Source: Pyropia yezoensis
Lineage: Eukaryota; Rhodophyta; Bangiophyceae; Bangiales; Bangiaceae
Direction: 5' to 3'
Assembly (NCBI GenBank): GCA_009829735.1
Contig: CM020620.1
Coordinates: 1 to 64,000, forward strand
DNA length: 64,000 bases
The position numbers and the translations under genes were made by a program. Below, in pieces: positions 11,613 to 21,062 of the stretch. The notes below the pieces were generated by a model, which searched no databases, was not told the DNA's origin, and saw only the letters and a program-made list of their open reading frames with translations. The number at the start of each line of letters is the position of its first letter. Within the stretch, counting starts at the first letter, position 1.

Positions 11613-11770
11613 GTGACGTCACAGGCGGCAACGACGTCACGAGCGGCAACGACGTCACGAGCAGCAACGACGTCACGAGCGGCAACGACGTCACGAGCGG
11701 CAACGACGTCACGAGCGGCAACGACGTCACGAGCGGCAACGACGTCACGAGCGGCAACGACGTCACAAGC
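11613..11770 (+). repeat. 18-bp satellite containing GACGTCAC (CRE-like) cores
   Basis: The unit GGCAACGACGTCACGAGC is repeated about eight times, after a first TGACGTCAC. Every unit holds the GACGTCA core of bZIP/CRE sites, and the first is the full TGACGTCA palindrome. The array lies immediately upstream of the minus-strand NTPase gene. In one frame it would encode a repeating SGNDVT hexapeptide. Confidence 0.85.
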
Positions 11771-11960
11771 AGCAGGGGTGTAACCACGGGCAGTCACGCC
11801 GTCACGGGCAGTAACGCCGTAACCATGGGCGGTAACGCCGTCACGGGCGGGATCGCCGCTACAGGCGGTATCTCCGCCACGGGAGGCAGCGACGCCACGG
11901 GTAGTAGCGCTGCCACGGGCACTAGCGTCGCCACGGGCACTAGCGACGCGACGCAAGGGG
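11771..11960 (+). repeat. Degenerate 15-bp-type satellite
   Basis: It continues from the previous array with looser units around GCCACGGGCA.TAGCG and GTAACGCCGTCACGGGC. It appears to derive from the same GGC/GTCACG building blocks. Confidence 0.6.
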
Positions 11961-11984
11961 GGGCAGCAGGGAAACGCCACGGGC

Positions 11985-12228
11985 GGCAGCGACGCCAAGC
12001 AGCGACGCCAAGCCACGGCCGGCAGCGACGCCAAGCCACGGCCGGCAGCGACGCCAAGCCACGGCCGGCAGCGACGCCAAGCCACGGCCGGCAGCGACGC
12101 CAAGCCACGGCCGGCAGCGACGCCAAGCCACGGCCGGCAGCGACGCCAAGCCACGGCCGGCAGCGACGCCAAGCCACGGCCGGCAGCGACGCCAAACCAC
12201 GGCCGACAGCGACGCCAAGCCAAGCCAC
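11985..12228 (+). repeat. 23-bp satellite
   Basis: The unit GCCAAGCCACGGCCGGCAG plus CGAC (23 bp) is repeated about nine times, nearly perfectly, with variants at the edges. Because 23 is not a multiple of three, every strand reads through all frames and predicts the same 23-residue peptide cycle without stops, which creates spurious long open frames on both strands. Confidence 0.9.
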
Positions 12229-12299
12229 GGGTGGCAGCAGAGTTTTTGCAACCAGGTCGTGGGAAGCAATCGTGGCTATTTCGTGGGACTGACAGCGCG

Positions 12300-13898
12300 T
12301 TCGCGAAAGGACCCTGGCATAACTTACGTTTTCAGGTTGAGTTTATGCAGGCTACTTCACACTGGGAGTGCTTCGCAAAGTGGGTTCTGACGCAGCCTCC
12401 ATCGTAGTGACTTCTTTCTTCTTGTGTGGTCTGTTATGTCTTCGTCAGCCTTCCCTCCTCAACCGTGGTGTCATCCAGTGGCAGGCGAGGGCACAGTGGG
12501 GGGGGGTCGTTGGGGTGGAAAGGGGGGGGCGGGGCGGCAATGGGGCGGCGTGGTGGACCGATGACTTCAACGGTGCGAGGAAGAGCCAGCGAGACGGGCA
12601 GAAGCGGGCCCGCCTCATCGTCCGCAGGGGTAGCGCACCACCGCCGCCACCACCGCCCCCGCCACCGCCCCCACCACCGCAGCTGTGCTCGCCGGCGGCG
12701 CGGGCGGCTCCACAACCAGATATTCACCAGCACCTGCAGCCCTCACCATGCCGTGCACGAAGAAAACGCACGCGTCGACGCGAAAGTGCCGAGCCTGTGG
12801 CAAGCCCTCCTCCCCCGCTCGCCTTTCGCGCACGGCTGCAACGAGGGCGGTGACCTCAGCGGCGGCCAGGCGCCGCTGCCCGGCGGCGTGGACGGTGGCC
12901 GTGGCACTTCGACCGGCGGTGGCACCGCGCAGCACCACCTCCACCGCTGCTGCCACGGCCGCCACGGTCGCCGCGGCGGCGGCTTCGCAGGGGGGGAGCA
13001 CCACCGTAGGGGGAAAGGGTGAAGGCTTCCCGCCGCCGCCGCAAACGGCAATGCGAGAGGCCACCACCCCCGCATCGGTGGCGGCAACGGCAGCGTCCGC
13101 GGTAACAGGGCTGGTGGCCGCACCAGCGGCGGCGGCGGCGGTGGCAGAGGACGGAACCCCTCCTCACCACCCGCCTTCTCGTCATCGCTGCAAGCCCGCG
13201 GCGATGACGGCGGCGGCGCCTCCGCCACCACCCCCCCCCCTCCCGCCCAGGCGGCCAGCAGCGCCGCCAGCGCTAGCGCAATTGCCCGTGTCGCCACGCG
13301 ATGCACAATACCCCCGCAGGATGCCCTAACGCCGCCGACCGGCAGTTCGATCGGCGAGCGGCGGAGGCGGCGGCGGCGCCAGTAGTCTCCCCCCGCACCG
13401 GCGACGGGCCCCGCGGCTGGCGTGGCGATGGCAGGGATGGCGCACCGGCGGGTGGGGGTACCACGCCGTGCACCCGCGGGTGCGCGCGGGAGCGGGGCAT
13501 CCGGGGCGGCGGCGAGGCGCCGTCGGCATGCCGCTGCCGCTGCCGCCACAGGCGTCGCGCGCGGCGGCACACGCAGCGGCGACGGAAGCTCGGCGTCGGC
13601 TTGGTCCCCCCCACCCGCGGGGGCCACCCCCGGCGGCAACTGCGGGCGGCCCACTGGCGACAATGGGGGAATGCTGGCGAGATGGAGACGGCGCTCGGCG
13701 GCGGTGACATCGCCGCATGCAGAACCCCTGCGGTGGGGAGACCGCCGCGCCGGGGGGGAGGAGCTTCTGCTGCCGCGGCCGCCGCGATGGCGGCAGCCAC
13801 CGCAATCCGAGCGCCCCGCGCCGCTGCTGCAGGCGGCGCAACAGTCGCCACCGCCGCCGCCGCCGCCACAACCGCCGCCGCCGCTGTCGCCGCTGTCA

Positions 13899-13943
<45 letters not shown>

Positions 13944-14370
13944 TCACTGTCGCTGTCGCTGCCGCTGCTGTCTCTGTCGTAGACGTGGCGGCCGCCGCTG
14001 GAGCGGGGCGACGGCGGGGCGCCGTCCGACACAGGCGTGAGCAGCGGGGGTGACGGCACCGGCGGCGCCGCCGGGCGCATGCGTGACGCCACCACCGGCG
14101 GCAGCGGCGACGCCAACGCCTGTCACCGCTGTCGTGGCAGCTGCCGCCGCTGTCCGGTTGCGACGGGGAACCCAGGCGGCGGCCGCGGCGGCGGCGGCCG
14201 CGGCGCGTGTGCAGTCGGCGAAGAGCGTTGCGGGGACGCGCGGGCGGCCGAGGTACTCGCCGCCCGCCCTGTCCCGCTGGACGGCGGCGGCAGGTGGGCG
14301 GGGGGTGAGGACCCCCGGAAGGGCAACAGGTCGCCCCCCGGCAAGGGCATCGCCCACGGGTCCGAACAAT
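12300..14370. other. GC-rich low-complexity tract with CTGTCG microsatellite
   Basis: Triplet-rich sequence with several simultaneously open frames. A (GTCGCT)n hexanucleotide run occupies about 13883-13970; read on the minus strand it would give a Ser-Asp dipeptide run. C10-type runs and CCGCCA repeats occur at 12640-12680. A minus-strand frame of 457 residues (12743-14116) spans the microsatellite, but nothing distinguishes it from the overlapping frames. Confidence 0.5.
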
Positions 14371-14719
14371 ACTCAAAACTAAAAATATTAATGAATACGT
14401 CGCACTCGTACTTCGTCTTATATCCCAACGCGCAACAGCGAGTCCTATCGCGTGGTTGATGGCCTGGAGTACATCAGAAGCGTTTGCTCAACAGAAAGGC
14501 GCTGTTGTCGCTCAGCAATGGCTCGGACCTAACGGGGGCTTATCACGCTATGGTATCTGATCGGATGATCATGGCGCACCTAGATACGGGATTTCACAAT
14601 GTGACGTTTCCTACGCCAAATTGACTGGGTATTGAATGAGGCAGTCCTGTGGCTATGCCGTCATTGTTGGATTCATGATGCGCATGCTGAATGTACGACG
14701 GCTGCAATTGTTTGTACGC

Positions 14720-14910
14720 TGAGCTTGTCCGTTTCAAACATGATGGAATTGCAGTGGTCCACGTGCTAATTCTATCACACCTTCAATTCTTCGATCGTTG
14801 AGCTTCATCGTTTCGACTGTGATGCAATTGCACGGGTCCACGTGCTAGTTCTATGACGGCTACATGTGTTTGATCGTTGAGCTTCTCCACTTCGTTATTA
14901 GTGCGATTGC
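14720..14910. repeat. ~78-bp degenerate tandem repeat, three units
   Basis: The motifs GAGCTT..CC.TTTC, GATGCAATTGCA and GGTCCACGTGCTA.TTCTAT recur with a spacing of about 78 bp (GAGCTT at about 14723, 14801 and 14879). The region 14380-15158 is clearly more AT-rich than its surroundings. The 16-mer GAACAATACTCAAAAC occurs at both ends of this AT-richer block (about 14363 and 15103), as a direct repeat. Confidence 0.65.
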
Positions 14911-15158
14911 ACGAGTCGCGGGACATGGAACTGCCCCATGCCCAGGCTCCAAGCTCTGTCTGCTCCCGGTGTCCCCGTGCCGCATGTGTAATTGAGCTCT
15001 GTGTGATGCAGTCTTACATAGAACCCCTGTACACAATTCGCGTCGACAAGAACAGTGTGAACTCAGGGCACAGCCACCCACCCAGGTGGGCTATCGGCGG
15101 ACAGAACAATACTCAAAACCCTAATATACGAATTTACAAAATCGACGAACCCCCCCCC

Positions 15159-15604
15159 NNNNNNNNNNNNNNNNNNNNNNNNNNNNNNNNNNNNNNNNNN
15201 NNNNNNNNNNNNNNNNNNNNNNNNNNNNNNNNNNNNNNNNNNNNNNNNNNNNNNNNNNNNNNNNNNNNNNNNNNNNNNNNNNNNNNNNNNNNNNNNNNNN
15301 NNNNNNNNNNNNNNNNNNNNNNNNNNNNNNNNNNNNNNNNNNNNNNNNNNNNNNNNNNNNNNNNNNNNNNNNNNNNNNNNNNNNNNNNNNNNNNNNNNNN
15401 NNNNNNNNNNNNNNNNNNNNNNNNNNNNNNNNNNNNNNNNNNNNNNNNNNNNNNNNNNNNNNNNNNNNNNNNNNNNNNNNNNNNNNNNNNNNNNNNNNNN
15501 NNNNNNNNNNNNNNNNNNNNNNNNNNNNNNNNNNNNNNNNNNNNNNNNNNNNNNNNNNNNNNNNNNNNNNNNNNNNNNNNNNNNNNNNNNNNNNNNNNNN
15601 NNNN
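15159..15604. other. Assembly gap (446 N)
   Basis: A run of N following an eight-C run. The sequences on the two sides do not continue one another: left is AT-rich non-coding DNA, right is the inside of an LTR-element gag frame on the minus strand. Confidence 0.99.
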
Positions 15605-16496
15605 CCCGATGCGACGTATTACGCATCGATTCCGATACGGTGGTAGAGCGGTCCTCCAAACGATAACGTTCCGGAGTAAGAACCGACCGGAAGACCTCGT
15701 TGACGATCTCCGTGTCAGCGTCCTGGATATCCAGTCGCTTAGCCAGTTGATGAGCGAACTCATCGGACTCCATCCGCTTCAGTAGGCTCGCAGTTACCTG
15801 CGCGGTCATAGCTTCCATCACTGAAGATGGTACTTCAGGCGTCGGCACCTCGGGAACCCGAGTTGCCTGGCCTCCTTCGTCGTGGGGTACTGCGAGAGGG
15901 TACCCCCTCCCCCAATTACCGACTCTCCCCCGGCGTAAGTATCCGCCGGGTCGTTTCCGCGGAGTCCGCTTCGGGTGCTCCGAGCGTATCGCTCCGTGTG
16001 ACTCCGTTCCAACTCTGCCGACGAGTCGGACCCATATCCCATTGTGTCCGGGGTTGTCCAGGAGTAGCAACCCCGGGATTGACCCTGGTGGACTCCGAAA
16101 GTGGACCGGCCGGTTCGAACCGTACCGGTGTGGGAGGAACACGACGGGGTCCCGTCGTGTGCCGTGTTGACATCAACACTGCCATTGCGTCCTCCGTCCG
16201 ATCTTGACGGGCGTCGAGCCCGGAAAAACCGGGCCTCGATGCGGGCCAAATGATGCCATCAGGGAATCCCCTGGTGAAGGAGGCGGCGGAGTGAGGTCGG
16301 TCGACGACAGTTGAGGCGGGCCCCCGCCTCCTGCCGTCCGAGCCGTGCCAAACGTCGATCCGGCACCGGAAAGCATTGGCGTCTCAATGTTATCGATCGG
16401 GTTCCCGATCCCGGTTCCCGTAGTCACCTCCGGGGTCGGCGTCGACGCCGATCCGTCATCTTGAACGTTCCCCGTCTCTTGGGTAGACATAGTCAC
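15605..16496 (-). pseudogene. Partial gag-like region of LTR element A
   Basis: It begins about 200 bp inside the 5' LTR with an MSTQETG-type N-terminus at 16496 and is Gly/Ser/Thr/Pro-rich and probably disordered. A more ordered segment follows at about 15610-15830 with a helix-rich MTAQVTASLLKRMES block. The frame changes near 16170, so it is either degraded or read by frameshifting. It resembles the gag-like start of the element at 18956-19528 (shared STRV..N/GA..G and ERSHTER/EERGYPSG-type blocks). It is truncated by the assembly gap. Confidence 0.6.
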
Positions 16497-16695
16497 AATC
16501 AGTCAACCGACGCAAACGATCACCACGAATAAGAGAGCGAGGGGTAGATTGGGGAGAGTAACAGTATGTCACAGTCACAGGTAAAAGCTCAACACAATCG
16601 ATCAGGTCGCAACACCACGAGTACAAGAAAGGACCGGATCCCTATCCGTGTGCCAGGGCCGAAGACGGCGTCACCACAAGGGTGACGGAAACCCG

Positions 16696-16714
16696 TCCCC
16701 TGCTGCTCCACCAA
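16696..16714 (-). other. Primer-binding site of LTR element A
   Basis: Directly after the LTR terminus, the minus strand reads TTGGTGGAGCAGCAGGGGA, whose TGG start and complementarity to a tRNA 3' CCA end fit a retrotransposon PBS. The same PBS follows the unrelated-length LTR at 19648-20117, so both families use the same primer tRNA. Confidence 0.78.
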
Positions 16715-17076
16715 TGTAGCACAATAGGAATCCGTCGCGCGTCCACTCTCAGGGAACACTCACCAAGGGGGATCGGCACCAACGTCACCGGGAGGCCAAG
16801 GTTGCTGTCCTTGGAGCGCAAGCCACGGGACCAAGATGGGAGCCCAAATGGGAGGGGTTTGTTGTTCTCCTTGGCCGGCGGTGGATTCGCCACCGGCCCC
16901 CTCGTTATAAACCCTCGGAGACACTACTAACTACCCTCCACCCCAAGATGCAAGTCCCTCTGGTCATACGTAACTTATAGATACCGTGACCAGCTCGGAC
17001 TCTCAAATTGAAAGTTAAGGATTAGAAGTAGCCCCCCTGATATTAGGGTCACAATACGGACAACCATATTGCTACA
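16715..17076 (-). repeat. 5' LTR of element A (362 bp)
   Basis: The minus strand starts TGTAGCA and ends TGCTACA, perfect inverted termini. The PBS follows on one side, and the flanking CTGCG (17077-17081 as CGCAG) lies on the other, matching the CTGCG after the LTR end at 108. The sequence identity with window bases 1-108 shows that both belong to one element. Confidence 0.88.
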
Positions 17077-17615
17077 CGCAGGTACTCTCCTCCAATTTCG
17101 TCACCAATGAAAACAACTAGCATCTTCACAGCAATCTTGATCGCGGTGGAGGAAATGGAGCAGTACTTATCGGCTCGGTCAGTGGCTTCCCCATACCCCA
17201 ACACGGGAAAAGCGGCAACCAGCTTCTGCAGCGGGTGTCCCTGCCGTTGGCCGGTGGCGTTGACCTTCTGCGCCCACCACGAGCGGTCCTTCAATGCTCG
17301 ATACACCTAGAAAAATACAGCGCGAAGGACGAGAAAACTGCGCTCAAAGTAGGCCTCCGAGTACACAGGGGGGGCGCCATTCACACCAAAAGAGTCACGT
17401 AGGATACAAAACATGCCGAACGCGAAGTCCCGCGGCTTGTTCTGCCGGCCCCGCGCAGATCCGCGGTACCGCGGCCGCTTCTCCTGACGGGTCGCGCGCA
17501 CACGGGAGCGATGGCGCCGCATAAAGGACAGGTGGGCAGCTACCGCCAAGGCCGCCTCAATGTCCTCCTGTTCCCGCATCATCGCGCGAACGTCCAGATC
17601 AAGCTCCTCGTCCAT
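17077..17615 (-). pseudogene. PIF/Harbinger transposase, 5' half, dead copy 1
   Basis: The frame from 17615 matches the N-terminal half of the intact copy at 39407: a basic RR..R start, PPVYSEAYFERSF, then a WWAQKVNATG.RQ.HPLQKLVAAF block and GYGEA.DRADKY. It is in one frame but broken by TAG at 17307-17309, where the intact copy has Met. It stops at GAGTACCTGCG, where LTR element A enters. The CTGCG duplication and the reading frame continue exactly at 109 of the window, so the two parts are halves of one gene. Confidence 0.87.
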
Positions 17616-18649
17616 GCCGGCGGGTACACAGGTCTATTGGCGGGGGGGGAAGGACCTACTAGCAGGCGTAGGGACGCGGTGTGACGATGGTGATCGTGAC
17701 GTCGACGACAATGGGCGTGACGGCGGTGCCGACGGCGGTGGCGACGGCGGTTGCCGTGCCACCAGGGTTGGCCGTCCCCCCAGGAATCGGCCCCACGGGC
17801 AGTGTCGCAACGGCTACGCCGCGCCTTCGCCCTCGACCCCCCAGCACATGCTTGCAGACGGCGGTCGGGTGGCCAGAGCTCGCCAGCACATTTCTCGCTT
17901 CCCGTTGCCCAGCAAGGAAACACTATTGGCAGGGGCGGGGGGGCTCGTCGGCCGTTCCTAGGCTCTTCCGCCTGCATCAAATCACCCAATCAGCTGACGG
18001 CAATCACTGTGGCGCCGCTGCCTCTCCACGCCAGATGCCCATTCCACGCATTTCTGAAGGTGGGGGCACTTTCGCTATCGCTGCAGGAAATCAACGGTCC
18101 CAGTAAGGGGGGATGGCAACTGAGCACACACGTGTTGTCATCGAGACCACGGGGAGGATTGCAGACAGCGCGGCCGGCAACAACCACGTCCGAACGGGAT
18201 GGCCGGCATGCGCTTCGGCACACGAGGGCGATATCACTTCAGAAAGCCGACGGAGGGGCGCATCGAGCGCCAGTTAGGAGGCGATCGTGGGGCGACGCGG
18301 AAGCGATCGTCTACGTCTATTGTGGCATTCAAAAAATTGCCATGCGGCACGCCAGATCGCCTGCCAGAGCGCCTCGAGAAACTGGACTTGGCTTGGTCCT
18401 CCCCCATTTCTGAAAACATTGGGACGGGACCAAGACCAACCCGCATTCCTGATTCTCAATCGACAAGGAGTTCCCGTCTGTCAGGTAAACGAATCCGAAT
18501 TGGTTGCAATAGTCTTGGGGTCCCAGTGTTGCTGCAGGCACCCGACCAACCTGTTTATTGACGAATCGACCACATTTGTGTCATATTGGAGTGGCTTGGG
18601 GGGCAATGTCCTGGCACGTTTACATATTCGGTTCAGGTTTGCGGTTGAA
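17616..18649. other. Upstream flank of Harbinger copy 1, no gene seen
   Basis: No supported gene. A small stem (TTGGCTTGGTCC ... GGGACCAAGACCAA, about 18388-18440) could belong to the transposon terminus, but no partner was identified at the other end. Confidence 0.45.
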
Positions 18650-18955
18650 GGTGTGGTATAAAACTCGATCCTCTCAGACACGTGTCAGTATCCCTCGGGG
18701 GGAAAGGACAGGTAACACAGAAAGGGGAACTGCGAGAGTGTTATGCCTGTTGCCTCACGTGCCTGCTTGCAGAGCAAACAGATACGCACGGTAGTGCACA
18801 CTGGGAAGAGGAAAGGAATCGCGCAGTTGTCATTTTCCTGAGGGCGCGGGCAAAGGGCGCATCGGTGTCCCTCTTAACGTGCATCTGGGGGAGCCTCGGC
18901 ACGTTGGCCAGGTAGCCCCCCCCCCCATACCCCCGAGTGGCCCCAACCCGAGTCT
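18650..18955 (-). repeat. Dispersed repeat R, copy 2
   Basis: Reverse complement of 5062-5363, with substitutions and a longer C run near 18917. It joins abruptly to the gag-like region of the next LTR element at about 18956. Confidence 0.75.
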
Positions 18956-19528
18956 CGCCACAATCTGATTCAGAATAGTATTCGTCATCGTGACCACCAG
19001 GTCCGGCAAAGTCTGCCGCAACACATTCGTCGCCTCCCGACGGACAGTTTCCGCGAGGAGTGGATTGACGACTCCAGTTGAGTCTCGGTCCGCCTCCGGG
19101 AGTCCACCTGAAGGGTAACCACGTTCCTCAGGGGTCTCAACCGGGGGCATGGGCGCGAGCCCATCGCCGACCAACGGAGGTCCGCCGTCCTCCGAAAGCC
19201 TAGTTGGCGACGGCTCCAACCCAAAGTTGGCTCCAACCCGAGTGGAATCCGCGGGGACAGTCCTCACCCCTTGGGACGTTCCCGTTGAGTATACCACACG
19301 GTGGCCAGACTTCGGCCCACCCACATCAGAAGTGCCACCCGAGTGAACTCCCGACTGAGTCGGGGTGGCCTGTTGCCCGCCCGCACTTCCAGTCCTGCTG
19401 GCTTGAGGGACCTCTAGTCCCTCTGCGACCCCAGGTAAACCCACCTGTGTCTCACCAGTATTCAAAGGCACTGAAGTACGTGCGTCACCCGTGTACTCCC
19501 CGGACGACGGGGGGTCCGAGCTAGCCAT
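18956..19528 (-). pseudogene. Truncated gag-like region of LTR element B
   Basis: It starts with an MASSDPPSSG sequence at 19528, is rich in Gly/Ser/Thr/Pro like the gag start of element A, and ends in a helix-rich VRREATNVLRQTLPD segment before breaking into repeat R. No protease, RT or integrase follows, so the 3' part of the element is missing. Confidence 0.6.
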
Positions 19529-19627
19529 GTTGGCTGACGATCCGTATGAAACGGTCCAAGTCCACCGTTCCTCTGAGACAGAGGGCCCCCTACACCCGGG
19601 TGCACCCGGAGGTAAAGTTTACCTCTA

Positions 19628-19647
19628 TCCCCTGCTGCTCCACCAAA
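19628..19647 (-). other. Primer-binding site of LTR element B
   Basis: The minus strand reads TTTGGTGGAGCAGCAGGGGA immediately after the LTR end, the same tRNA-complementary sequence as in element A. Confidence 0.75.
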
Positions 19648-20117
19648 TGTGGCAAAAACCACTTGCACACACGACACCCAAGCTGGGGCGGTGTACAAGG
19701 GCTGCCTCCCGTGTCGGGGGAACCGGAAGAAGTGCAAGTCGCAGACACTCTGTCCCTGTTGTGGGGCAAACCCCCCACTGACAAACAAGAGGATGGTGTG
19801 TGGTCCAACAGTTTCTTGGTCGGGACGGGGACGCAGGGCCAAGCCCCGCTGTCCCTCCCCTTATCCCCCCAGGGTCCCCTCAGAATCTCGCCACTCAGAA
19901 TCTCCCACCCCAGCACCTGCCCACCGGGCCACACGAAAATTCAAGACGATAAATGCAGAAAACCCTCAAATCCAAGTTGGATTTACCACCAAGCTAACTA
20001 TCCCAAACTTAGGGAATACGGACCCAAATGCAGGGGGAGAAACGGGTCAGGCTAGTGGCCTGCCGCCCCTTGCATGGCACGTGTTGCCCCCCCTACCTGG
20101 AGGTCATTACTGCCACA
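19648..20117 (-). repeat. 5' LTR of element B (470 bp)
   Basis: On the minus strand it begins TGTGGCA and ends TGCCACA (inverted termini). A second copy lies in opposite orientation at 29314-29781. The LTR interrupts the open frame described at 20118-20202. Confidence 0.85.
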
Positions 20118-20202
20118 GTGCGCACGAACCTGTAGATCATCATCTCGGAGGTCCAGGGCGTGGCCGGCAGCACCAACTTGGGGTAGACCGTGAGTAGGGT
20201 GG
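20118..20202 (-). pseudogene. Continuation of interrupted frame X beyond the gypsy insertion
   Basis: Removing the gypsy element and one copy of its GGTGG duplication joins this segment in frame to the minus-strand frame at 27643-28980 (reading GAT|LLTVYPKLVLPA across the site). The segment is then cut by LTR B at 20117. Confidence 0.7.
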
Positions 20203-21049
20203 TGTGAGGAGCCACCCACACTTGGGCAGCCCTCAACGTACTCGTGATGGTGTCAGCGACCCGTGCCAGCCAATAGGGCGACAGGGTGCGGGGAAGAGGA
20301 TGGAGGTGGTGACGGTGGTGGGTCTGGGGAAGAGGACGGCGCGACGTCGGTGGTGATCGAGAGTGTTCAAAGGGTGAGGGTCGTCTTTGGTCTGTGTCTT
20401 TGGTTGCCCTTCCGGTCTCCCCCGGTGGCGCCGACACTCACGCACTATATACTCGCGTCGGGGCACCCGAGGCGCCCCAAAGCATGCGTTTCCCCGTCGC
20501 TCCACCGGTAGGCACAAAACGGCCCAAAAACAAAGCATGGCTCTCAGAACAAAGCATGGGCGGGCGTGCGCACTAAAGGAGTGCAGCCCCAGTTTGCCCC
20601 AAACGAAGGGGTCCGGCGTGCGGCGCCTAGGGCGCCGCCCCAGCCGGCTCCAGACGCCAGTCGGCCCGAAGGTCCGAGAGGCGTGTAAGCACGATTCGAT
20701 CGAGTCGGCCGAATCGGCCAGCCGGCTAGCCAGTCACATCGCTGCAATGCTGCAGCGAGGACATTTTAACGGACTCGCCAGCTGTGGCAGATGTGGCTCG
20801 TCATGGGTGCTGACGGTGGCGCCTTTCGACAGGCCATGATGGGCTGTCGATGGCGGCTGTCGTGCGGCCGGCAGACACCGTGAGACAGCGGCTGACTCAT
20901 CTTGCGTCTGGAAGGTACACCGCGTCATGCCCCACAATACAAGGAGTTGATCCATGTTGCCAGGAGTTGATTCGGCAGGATCTGTAAGGAGAGGTCCCAG
21001 ATATTATCCCTTAAGTATTAGGCATGGGATTAGGGGGGAAATCTTTACA
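20203..21049 (-). repeat. 3' LTR of the gypsy element
   Basis: 847 bp; the minus strand begins TGTAAAG and ends CCTCACA. It is bounded by the GGTGG duplication on the left and the polypurine tract on the right. Confidence 0.95.
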
Positions 21050-21062
21050 CCTCCCCCCCTTA
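21050..21062 (-). other. Polypurine tract
   Basis: AAGGGGGGGAGG on the minus strand, directly before the 3' LTR, would prime plus-strand DNA synthesis. It overlaps the pol stop codon (TAA at 21062-21060), a compact arrangement. Confidence 0.9.

Noticed and set aside
11159-12292. Long frames across the satellite arrays on both strands
   Set aside because: They are produced by the 18-bp and 23-bp repeats, which lack stops in every phase.
12743-14116. Ser-Asp repeat protein (457 residues, - strand)
   Set aside because: The SD run is the translation of a hexanucleotide microsatellite, and overlapping frames are equally open; coding is not supported.
16100-16135. GGTTCGAACC motif that resembles a tRNA T-loop
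   Set aside because: No acceptor, D-arm or anticodon stem can be placed around it; it is a palindrome within the gag-like region.
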